Shown piece by piece: positions 55,071 to 64,000 of a DNA stretch of 64,000 bases (position 1 is its first letter; each line of letters opens with the position of its first letter). The DNA lies in NCBI GenBank assembly GCA_949128115.1, contig OX421963.1, positions 39,663,979-39,727,978 of the forward strand, in the 5' to 3' direction. The notes below the pieces were generated by a model. The model was not told the DNA's origin and did not search any database. It worked only from the letters and a program-made list of their open reading frames with translations. This DNA is from Anaspis maculata. Lineage: Eukaryota; Arthropoda; Insecta; Coleoptera; Scraptiidae. A program made the translations under genes and the position numbers.

Positions 55071-56343
55071 CAAAGAAAATGTGCGGATATCAATGCGTTG
55101 TGCATTCCAAGGATTAATCGTGTTGAAAGCAAGGGTCCGTACTCCATAACTTCTCGCAGATTTCATTCCTGCAAAAGATCAGTAATGAATGATTGTGCTA
55201 TTATTTCAAACAATTCCTCGTCATCACCTCTTCAACCGTGGATGATCCAACCGGCCAACCCATCAACGTTCAAACCAATCCAACGGCACGCCACAACATA
55301 CATAAAATAATGACTCGATCACCTCTCTTCAAGATTCCGGCAGATTGTCCAAGTGCATAGAAATGACGCTGTCTCACCTTGATTGTTCTTGTTTAAAAAA
55401 TCACTTGGTGAAAAATGATCTCCACACTCTATGTCTCCACAAACAACGAAAAACGGTTAGTACTACCATTTACTACGTAGCGTCACTCGTCTGGCAAATA
55501 TTCTTCCATTTCCGTCGCAATTGAGAGTCCCTGGCGGAGCGAAAGAAAGTTTTGTTCATTGACTCCATGGCATAGCTGTTCCTTCCGGGGAACTCTTCTC
55601 TTGTCCTCCATGTAGCCCTATAGCCTCGCCTATAGCTAAACAAAACAAACCTATTTCAATTTTGGGATGTAGCGCCTGTGTCAGCTAACCTGTACCAGTG
55701 ATTATTGCACTCATTTCCGTACTCAGGACACCAGAATACACCACTGGAATACACCCACTTTTACTGTTACATCTTACAAAAAACTGACCTCACGGAAAGC
55801 CGCCGCGCCATAGTTAATGAAACTATGAAAGCCGCGAATAGCGCCGTCGCCCTCGCTCACGTGTCAGGGCCATTCCCAAGCTCGTGCTGCGCGCTTTTCA
55901 ACCTGAACTGAGGTTCACCCTTCACAGACGTCTTAGACGGTGCGACAGTGAAATATGTCAAACATTTTAAATTTGTAGTCGCAATCTGTTAGTGTAGAAT
56001 CAAGTAGCCCCAGCCCGGGGCACGATGACGTCATTCCGCAGCTGACACATCGGTGCATGGAAGTTGCATGCCTAGCAGTTTTTGTGTTATTAATTTACAA
56101 AATAAAATGATATATCAAGATTTTCGGAAAACCGTTAAGTCTGTGGTGCTATTTGGCTACTAAAGCATCATTGGAAGCAATAAAAAAGAATCGTGCAAGG
56201 ACCCTATAGCGGTGGTAGCGCTTAACCTCCGGGTTTCCTGCGTATTAGGGACTTGGTAAAATGTCCTACTCAGAGCTAGTGTCAGTTGATGTCGTCCAGT
56301 TAAGCTAGGCCCCAAGCCAAGGGATAAAGTTTGAGTTATTACA
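55071..56343. other. Unassigned DNA
   Basis: No gene is recognised. The frame 54954-55310 (118 codons, plus) begins inside the direct repeat and has no domain. Confidence 0.4.
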
Positions 56344-56344
56344 T

Positions 56345-59300
56345 AGGTGTCCCGGAATAAGTGTTACAAAACTTACAGGGAGATAGAAAATTGAAAAAGA
56401 AACTTTTCCAATGAACATACCCTCGTAAACGTATAATAACGGAGCTACAGGCCTTCAAAGTTGTTTTTTAAAAACAGTTTTTTTTTGCATAACTTTTGAA
56501 CCGCTCAACCGATATTATTCAAATTCAAACCAAAGTTTACTAAGACAGATCTTTATTGAACAATAATAACGAATTCCATCAGACATTTTTAGGGGCAGAG
56601 ATAATAGGGGGTACCCTCCTCCTTTTCCCCCTGTTTTCAACCCCCCTGAATATTTTTTAAAACGATTTCAATTTTTTGAATTCTGCGTTCAATTTGAAGA
56701 AATTGCAAAATTTTGATTAAAGGCTTCATTTTCAAGATATTTGGGTTTGAAAGATTGGAAAACAACACAAAATCGGCACTTTCCAGGGCCCAAATTGTTT
56801 TTTTCTGAAAGGCTCCATGTTTCTCAGCAAAAAGGGTGGTTAATCAATAGTAATATAACAAGTGCTTAGTGTTTTTTCAGTTAAATCGTTTTAACCCGAA
56901 AACAACTGTCAATCACGAGGAAAAAGTAGACCCGATATTATCTGACTAAAATCCCGAGACAAAGTCGAGGGATTTTGTCCAAGATAATATCGGGTCTACT
57001 TTTTGAGTGTTTGATAGTTTGTTTGAGAAATTTAAAACATTTAACTCGAATAAAACACAGAGCACGAGATGAATTTTGCAGATTATCGCCCAAATGACTA
57101 TTAGTAGAAATAGTAGGTCCAATGTATCATTGTATTAAACTGTCAATTTCAAAGCATGCCTTGTTGAACAGAAAAAATCAATTTCAAGAGAAGGGTGAAA
57201 ATGTTTGTTTTCTCTTCTTTCTAATAACTGAATACACTTGTGAAGCTCACTACTGAATCAAGCTAATTCTGCTTGGCTGAATAATAATTATCTTGCCATG
57301 AGTGGTAGTTCACAACACAGTAGTTTCACATGGGCAGTAGACTGGTAGAGCTAAAAACTAAATGTCACTAACAGCTGTTGACAGCGCATGAAAGGAGAGT
57401 GCACAGTCGCGGATTAAAGAAGGGGCCTCGTTGCTGGAAACAATGCTGAAACGAAGTCTAATAGGTTGTAAAATTGTATTTTAGTAAGTGGAAGACCCTT
57501 TAAACGCACCAGTACTAAAATTTCAGTTCAAACAAGTATAAATACAGTCATTTCAAATACATATTATTCGTGGGCCCAAAAATATTTCAATCCGGTGCTA
57601 TTACCTAGTGTGCATTAATCACCTCCTAGTGTGCATTAATCGATAGCTTAAACCGAGTCACGTGGGTCTCATTCGGTTGTTCTGATTGGTTGAATTGGGT
57701 ATGTGGGTGATAATCAACTTGAGATATCCCAGAAAACTCATTCCGCAGTTTACGAATCATGGGTTTTCTTGAATTTCAATTTTCAGGACCAGGAAAGTGG
57801 CGATTTCGAGATGTTTTTCAATGTTTCAATCCCAAATAACTCGGAAACGAAGCTTCTAATCAAAATTTTGCAAGAGTAACTTTTTTCTTTAAATCGAACG
57901 CAAAATTCAAAAATTGAAACATATCCCAAAAATATTCGGGGAGGTCAAAAATAGGGGGGAAAGGGGGAGGGCACCCTCTTTTACCTACGTCCCTGAAAAT
58001 GTGTATCGAAATGCGTTAATTGTTCAATAGAGACCGGTTTCAGTAAACTTTGGGTTATGAATTTGACTAAAATTGATTAAACGGTTCAAAAGATATGCAA
58101 AAAACACTGTTTCCAAAAAATAACTTTGAAGGCCTGTATTTCCGTTATTATGCGGTTGCGAGGGTCTGTTTAACAAGAAAAGTCCCCTTATTTTTCAATT
58201 TATCTATCTTAGTGCGGGCGCTAAGAGCCAAAATCGGGATGAACCTTGCAAATGGTGATGAAAGCATGAAATTCGGTACACGTACTCAGAATGAGCACCT
58301 CTCTTAGATAAGAGGTGGAGCCACGCCGAATTTTCACCGGAAGGGGGCTCGGGGGGCTCCTGAAAGTTTAAGGTGCTAGGGCTCCCACCAAACCGCTTAT
58401 TAGTTCGTTTTATCAATTAAAAAGGAAACTCATGGATATATCGTAAAAATTGACGACGTTTATCGCCTTGTCCCGGGAATTTTTCATGATGAAAAACAAA
58501 TAAGTTCTTCGGCATAACACACAAATTGGTTTTATTTTATTTTCACCTACAAAGAATCAATAAGGAGATGTGCAACACGTTGTTTCCCACAAATTCGTAT
58601 TCTCTGAATTCGTTTGTGGAGTCAAAATTTTGATGGTGTATCTTCTTGAAGAGGTGCATTCCAAAGAGTAAGCTATTTTCAACACTAAGTTCAAACAGAA
58701 TTTTTTCAATGTTCTGAATCGAAATTACTGAATTCCTTCCAGCAATGCATACCCTGAACCCTTTTTTGAAAGTACCTACCGCGTGCGATTGAACGTGGAG
58801 TAAGTCCTGAAACACTATCAGAATTTTTCTTCTGTGATGCTACTATCCACTCTCGACCGGGGCAATTAGGTTCCTACACAGCATGCGCGGAGTGTATACA
58901 CGTTATTTCAATATTATGATACAATTTCAATCATCAAAAATTTGACTGAACCGAGAAAATACCCTGCATCGTGTATACACTCCGCGCATGCTGTGTAGGA
59001 ACCTAATTGCCCCGGTCGAGAGTGGATAGTAGCATCACAGAAGAAAAATTCTGATAGTGTTTCAGGACTTACTCCACGTTCAATTGCACGCGGTACTTCC
59101 AAAGAAGGGTTCAGGGTATGCATTGCTGGAAGGAATTCAGTAATTTCGATTCAGAACATTGAAAAAATTCTGTTTGAACTTGGTGTTGACAATAGCTTAC
59201 TCTTTGGAATGCCCCTCTTCAAGAAGATACACCATCAAAATTTTGACTCCACAAACGAATTCAGAAGATACGAATTTGTGGGAAACAACGTGTTGCACAT

Positions 59301-59687
59301 CTCCTTATTAATTCTTTGTAGGTGAAAATAGAATAAAACTAATCTGTGTGTTCTGCCGAAGAACTTATTTTTTTCCATCATGAAAAATTCCCGGGACAAG
59401 GCGATAAACGTCGTCAATTTTTGCGATATATTCATGAGTTTCCTTTTTAATTGATAAAACGAACTGATAAGCGGTTTGGTGGGAGCCCTAGCACCTTAAA
59501 CTTTCAGGAGCCCCCCGAGCCCCCTTCCGGTGAAAATTCGGCGTGGCTCCACCTCTTATCTAAGAGAGGTGCTCATTTTGAGTATGTGTACCGAATTTCA
59601 TGCTTTCATCACCATTTGCAAGGTTCATTCACCTAGTGCCCCCACTATCTCCCTGTGAGTTTTGTAACACTTATTCCGGGACACCTG
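56345..59687. mobile_element. Outer foldback element with AGGTGTCCCGGAATAAG ends
   Basis: AGGTGTCCCGGAATAAGTGT at the left and its inverse ACACTTATTCCGGGACACCT at the right bound the element. Arms of about 400 bp (56400-56790 and 57775-58200) share CAATAATAACG/CGTTAATTGTTCAATA-type words and GGGGGTACCC/GGGCACCCTC blocks. The right end is split: its last 40 bp lie after 59645 because another palindrome (58208-59644) has inserted. The arms resemble those of 25683-26950 in layout (AATAATAACG, GGGGGT, GAATTTTGCGTTCAATT), so they may be one family. Confidence 0.8.
58208..59644. mobile_element. 1.44-kb palindromic foldback element nested in the previous one
   Basis: CTAT stands at 58204-58207 and 59645-59648. 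Arms of about 690 bp (to 58903 and from about 58972) pair with roughly 95 percent identity, around a spacer of about 70 bp. Ends are AGTGCGGGCGCTA and TAGTGCCCCCACT. The split outer inverted repeat shows that this insertion is the younger of the two. No coding capacity beyond mirrored shadow frames. Confidence 0.85.
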
Positions 59688-59689
59688 TA

Positions 59690-60660
59690 TTGAACTAAAT
59701 AATGTTTCCGTTTTACGCCCCTAGCGTGCATGTATGTATCAATTTACAACAATAAATAGTTGTAAAATTCAGTAGCTGGAGTAGTTGAGTAAACAAACAA
59801 CACATGCATCCTTGTCACGGACACAGTTGCCGTGACACGGATACTAAGGCCCCGATGCCCAGCATACTCAACTCAACTCAGTACTTATAGGTAAACAATA
59901 AAAATTATTTGCTACAATATTTTTATTCCAAACATTTCGCGTTAGATTGTAGCACAAGCTTTCCTGCATCCTGTACAAACGCACACCTACTTCCATCTCA
60001 TTTGCCAACTAATAAGCCTATTGATCATTTAATGAGCCTTCATAGTCATAATAATTCACGCGATGTAGCCACAACAGTGCTGCGAGGTATCCTCTGTGTA
60101 CCTACTCTGGGAGTCAGGTGGAATAATAATTTGTTCCTATCAAGTTTCCAAAGCACACGTTTCAATAAAAAACAAACTGGGAAAATAAATTGGAAAGCGA
60201 AAACATTAATTTTGAGCCAGAGAGTATAGTTATCTCAAGGAATTCAGACCCTGTGGCAAGCTAGGCAGCCGTCGGCCTCGTTTCGCGGGAATTGTTTCTG
60301 GGAGCAGCGTGTAATTTTCGGGAATAACAATGTCGGTCCCATATAACAATCAAAGCGGGCTCCTTGAGGGGGCGTCTCAAAAAACGACCGATTATCACGT
60401 AAGGGGTTTTGCAGTGGTGTAGTGGTCCGAAATCCTCCTCTTCGGATTTACGTCTGCCGAAGAACGCAGAATCGATATAACGGTGCGCGGAGGAGGGCGA
60501 GAAACTTCACCGCCACAAACACTTGGTGTGTTTCAGTCCATTCCCTGTGAATCCCGTGATGAAATTTTCCGCCTTTTTTTCATAGCGAACAGCTAAGATT
60601 CTCTTTCCTAATGATCAAGCCTCAATAAAAAAGAGTTTGATTAATGGTCCTTGTCCTTGC
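59690..60660. other. Unassigned DNA
   Basis: TGTCACGG and CCGTGACA near 59813-59840 form a small stem. 60290-60540 is GC-richer and looks single-copy, but no gene could be assigned. Confidence 0.4.
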
Positions 60661-60665
60661 GGGAT

Positions 60666-60720
60666 CGTATAAATAGAACACATTTGGAGGAAACCTAATT
60701 TCTGCAGAGTGCGGTAATTT
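60666..60720 (+). promoter_or_regulatory. Possible TATA-type core promoter
   Basis: GTATAAATAGA near 60668 fits a TATA box; a start would be expected about 30 bases downstream, near TTCTGCAGAGTGCGG. GGCAACGGCAACGGCAACG follows at about 60727. No downstream coding exon is recognised, so this is only a motif match. Confidence 0.3.
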
Positions 60721-60962
60721 GAATGCGGCAACGGCAACGGCAACGTCTCCGCTTCGATCTCTTGAACTCTATTTTTGTTCATTTCACGTTCGATTCACGA
60801 AAAGTTTACTTAGTATCGGCAGGAGTGATTTTGATCAGTTCGCATCACTTTTATAGGCTTTGAAGAAGAAAAAAAATTCAAATTCCCATCAGTGCAGGGA
60901 GGTGGTAAATTTTATCACGAGTCCTCTGGTGCGCTTATACAGCGGCTCCACCTTAAAGACCT

Positions 60963-61553
60963 TTAAATCGGAAGCAGTAACTTTTTCCAACTGGCATTTA
61001 AAAAAATAAATTTCACCTCTCCATTATTATTATTATGAATAACTGAAAAGCAAAAATCAGTAAAATACGAATCAAAATCGGTTGTGTCACCCCAAATCTT
61101 TCCCAGCGGACCGTCAGTAATAATTTTGATTGGAGCGTTCCTTCGGGAAGGGAAGGTTTCTACTTGGAACTTATTGAAAAAAGTCTGTGGAGTTGAGCGG
61201 GCTAACTCAGGGGACCGATAGGGTTTCAGATTATATCTACACCTCAATTTTTTCTTGACCGCTGCGCCGCTGCCGACAGAAATGGTATGCGTCTGCTTTA
61301 GCCTCAGATGGCGGGAGCAAACCCAAGAGGCACACGTATACTGCGTTCGGCAAATGTAAAAGCGGATTGGACTGATAGGAGCGAGCAGATGTAGATTTTG
61401 GTCACGTGGTTTCAGCGTTGTTGGAGGTGATCCGGATATGCCGAACGATTCGGTGGCCCGCACGATGCAACGAACGTGAATTTCCATAGTCAAATTGTTG
61501 TGATTGATGAAAGCTAGGCTCAGCTCGATCGTGAGCTGGAATGGGGGAAGCAC
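60963..61553 (-). CDS. Unrecognised 196-codon open frame
   Basis: This is among the longest uninterrupted frames outside the LTR element. It is rich in Ser, Thr, Arg and Leu with no clear domain, signal peptide or repeat. Just upstream on the same strand, in another frame, lies a short Cys-rich stretch (FVCEICGICHPMADWC, about 61615-61650). It may be part of a host gene or a chance frame; codon character is weak. Confidence 0.25.
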   Translation of the reverse strand: MLPPFQLTIELSLAFINHNNLTMEIHVRCIVRATESFGISGSPPTTLKPRDQNLHLLAPISPIRFYICRTQYTCASWVCSRHLRLKQTHTISVGSGAAVKKKLRCRYNLKPYRSPELARSTPQTFFNKFQVETFPSRRNAPIKIITDGPLGKIWGDTTDFDSYFTDFCFSVIHNNNNGEVKFIFLNASWKKLLLPI

Positions 61554-61559
61554 TCGCTA

Positions 61560-62199
61560 TGGTCCTGTACTTCGGGCGACAAATTGTTTTTGGCACCAAT
61601 CTGCCATCGGGTGGCAAATGCCACAGATTTCGCAGACAAACATTGAATTTCCGGAAGTCTCTGGAGTCTCTGGTTCGAACATGATTGGCAGTTTAGCTCT
61701 GAGCACTTTTCTGATGATTCAGTTCGAAGTTGACATTATTTTTTTTGACAATTATAGGGATTTCATCTGTGAGCTCTCGATTGAGAATCGGAGCAGGAAG
61801 ATCCAACACCGAGTGCTTCGATTAGCTAATGGAAAACGCAGATCCGAGTGAATCGAGCCGTTTATTGACAATTGATGAACGATTCCGAAGCAATCAAGCT
61901 AACTGAGGAGACAGATTTGCAATTTCCGAACGCAGTTATAATAAATATTCGAAATAAGCTACAAAACGAGAAAAGGAAGAGTCCCATCAGAGCTTCAAAC
62001 GACGGGAAGACATCATGGGGTCCTTCATACAAAACACACAACAGAGTCGCACACGCCAAAAGATACTGGAGTCCCAAGAGCTACAACGAGGCTCAAAGAA
62101 ACACAATAAGAGGCTTATCGAAGCTCCAAACGACAATTAAATAACAAAGGATCAGGGCCAGCTGTTGCCTTAAACCTCACAAATAGACACAAAAGGGGG
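61560..62199. other. Unassigned, single-copy-looking DNA
   Basis: Open frames of 90-115 codons occur on the plus strand (61504-61851, 61872-62144), rich in charged residues (LRLANGKRRSE; NIRNKLQNEKRKSP) but unrecognised. Exons of an unidentified gene are possible. Confidence 0.3.
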
Positions 62200-62214
62200 T
62201 ACACCTATCACTAA

Positions 62215-62508
62215 TAATAAATAATAATAATAATAATGTTTTACTCCTTATCGACATATTTTTTGTCATAGGAGGGTACCCTTTTTATTGAGTGTTTCTT
62301 TGCATTTAGTCATATGTACACAATAATGGTCAGTTATCAGTAATCAACAAATTTTCATTTTTAAATACGATACATAATACAATATCAATATTCACACAGT
62401 CATTAACACTTGGCTCAGGAGAAAAGTTCTTCGGGAACGGCCGGGTTTCGAACCGGATACCTCTTGATTGGTGGTCTTGCGTCGTAACTCCTGAGCTACC
62501 GGCCGCCC
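62215..62508 (-). mobile_element. Complete tRNA-headed SINE with 15-bp target duplication
   Basis: On the minus strand the element starts near 62508 with GGGCGGCCGGTAGCTCAGGA, a tRNA-like 5' end with an A-box. GGTTCGAAACCCGGCC (B-box and T-arm) follows about 40 bases on. The body runs to an ATT-repeat tail (plus-strand AATAATAATAATAATAATG, 62219-62238). TACACCTATCACTAA occurs at 62200-62214 and 62509-62523, a perfect target duplication that fixes both ends. Length is 294 bp. It would be transcribed by RNA polymerase III and mobilised by a partner LINE. Confidence 0.88.
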
Positions 62509-62523
62509 TACACCTATCACTAA

Positions 62524-63595
62524 CATCGTGTGACCACCAGTTTGACGTAGATACCTATAGAATTTGTCAGGCTGATATAACAATAAAGCTTACAGATTTG
62601 GTATCCAAGGGAATGAAAAGGGCCAAAGGCAGGTTAACGGCCAGTCCCAGTCCCGCTGATATTGGCCAGGAAAAAATTTGGAAATTTATAGCGCCTGTGA
62701 GGGAAATGATGGAAAACTCCAACTTCAGCATCAATTTGATTCTTTTGTTGTGTTGCTTCTAGCCGAATTTGGTCCAAATCCATTATTGATTTTGAATAAT
62801 TGAATGGCAAAGTTTTAAACTATTTTTTGTTCTTTGACAGACGATAGGCGAAGAAATGTTTTCAACCATGTTGAATACAGTTTTTCACGGGTCTTCCAAT
62901 GACATACCGCAAGTTGAATTCCGTGAGATGTAACTTTTGCCGTTTTTTGATAGTGACATTTTTGTTTGACAGATGACAGCTCAAAACTAATCCGGTCATT
63001 CGACAGCAAAACCATGTCTGCATACCTGTTTGTCAGGTTGACAGGCTGACACGCTGGGATGTTCGGAGTTCACCGCGTTCCCGATTCCGTACGATATCTA
63101 GCGAGAAATTGTACCGTGTCATTTGGCGATATCTGTTACGCACTCTGGAACCAGTAAGCGCGTGACGTCACACGAAATTTTCTTTATTTTTTTTCGGGGC
63201 CTAAATGAACGCAAAAAACTCAAATGAAAAACAAGTGAGCTCTACGAAGGCCCTAGTATTTGAATTCATTTTTTCCCAAAATCCGTGGAACTCCAAATCC
63301 GTATATTGGTAGAGTTCAAAATTATACCGCCTACGCCACATTCCACTTTCCTGGATTCCTCAGTTTATACAGGGTCATTCAAAGAAGATGTCCACCCCCA
63401 TTTTCTTAAGATCCGTTGAAGCTAGCGAGTTGCGGTAAAAAGCGTTGGATTCAGCTGGTTCTTCTGATAAAATTTGATATGTCATCAAAACTAGATACTT
63501 CACCAAAACTCTGAGCAATTTTTTTTACACTGCACAATATTGAGTGATATGTCATTGAAAAGCCCTTGAAAAGTTTTAATGGACAAGTGCAAAAA
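62524..63595. other. Unassigned DNA
   Basis: No feature supported. TTATACAGGGTCATTCAAAGAAG at about 63366-63388 resembles a mariner-type terminus, without a partner in the window. Confidence 0.4.
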
Positions 63596-64000
63596 GTTTT
63601 CGAAAATTTCCAGTGGTTTTCATTTTATGATAGAAAACAAAAACCTGGAAAAACACGTTTTTATGTATAAAATGAGAATCAATGAGAATTTTCCAAATTG
63701 CAAACTGCATTCAATAGAACTCATCAAAACGGTCAGTATGATGTGTAACTCAATATGCAATGACTATTTCTGAAATGTTGAGATTTTCCGAAATGAAGAT
63801 TTTGATGGGTAAAATTGAATTGCCTCCAAAATTTAAAATAGCTATTGCATATTGAGTTACACATCCCACTGACCGTTTCAATGAGTTCTATTGAATGCAG
63901 TTTGCAATTTGAAAAAAATCTCATTGATTCTCATTTTATACATAAAAACGTGTTTTTCCAGGTTTTTGTTTTCTGTCATAAAATGAAAACGGCTGAAAAT
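63596..64000. repeat. Palindromic element running off the window
   Basis: The arm from about 63600 to 63770 (AAAAACCTGGAAAAACACGT, ATGAGAATCAATGAGA) is repeated inverted at about 63840-64000 at roughly 90 percent identity, with a spacer of about 65 bp. The right end lies outside the window. Confidence 0.8.

Noticed and set aside
60414..60480. tRNA-like word GGTGTAGTGGTCC
   Set aside because: It resembles an A-box, but no B-box or T-arm follows at tRNA distance and no cloverleaf forms.
62440..62508. True tRNA gene on the minus strand
   Set aside because: A and B boxes fit, but the sequence continues into a SINE body with an ATT tail and a perfect target duplication, so it is a SINE head.

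Overview
The window looks like a repeat-dense, mostly non-genic stretch of an arthropod (probably insect) nuclear genome. The grounds are the AT-rich background, the TAGGTACCTAC-type simple repeats, the Tc1/mariner, hAT and LTR-retrotransposon families, a tRNA-headed SINE and insect-style GTAAGT...TTTCTTTAG splice signals. A hemipteran would fit, but the sequence alone does not prove the order. I found no confidently identifiable single-copy host protein gene; almost everything I could assign belongs to transposable elements (TEs) or satellites.

Layout. 1-4140: ten units of a 410-bp satellite with subfamily (higher-order) structure. 4141-7550: unique-looking DNA with small hairpins. 7551-12690: inverted repeats carrying an inserted 2.06-kb DNA transposon (7953-10008, CCCGTACGG ends, CAGTAG-rich subterminal zones) and a 1.1-kb element with tandem GCCATCTTGGCCGCCAT units. 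12700-17000: mostly unassigned, with a hAT end and a foldback element. 17001-23359: a recent 6.36-kb LTR retrotransposon flanked by CTAT, with a single 964-codon Gag-protease gene, no reverse transcriptase (RT) or integrase, and primer-binding-site copies embedded in its LTRs. 24125-29650: a run of MITEs, mariner derivatives and foldback elements, one with a tRNA-like promoter. 30274-42276: a mosaic of iteron-bearing DNA-transposon ends, a decayed 'HEEADT' family gene, hAT termini, and a 1297-bp inverted repeat (mariner plus hAT transposase fragments) around the C-terminal part of a retroelement RT protein with a possible restriction-like nuclease signature. 43200-47370: GC-rich minisatellites, one set inside a TTA-flanked transposon. 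47764-59690: several large foldback elements, some nested in others, plus a small spliced-looking transcription unit beside a 28-bp palindrome with a CRE core. 59690-64000: unassigned DNA with a possible TATA promoter, a complete SINE with a 15-bp target duplication, and a palindrome cut by the window edge.

Coherent functional units are few. The LTR element makes Gag and protease but must borrow RT and integrase. The SINE would depend on LINE machinery and the MITEs on transposases in trans. The most striking general property is the density of long inverted repeats (at least ten), which would give long double-stranded RNA if transcribed. The most unusual single locus is the LTR element with stepwise-extended LTRs.
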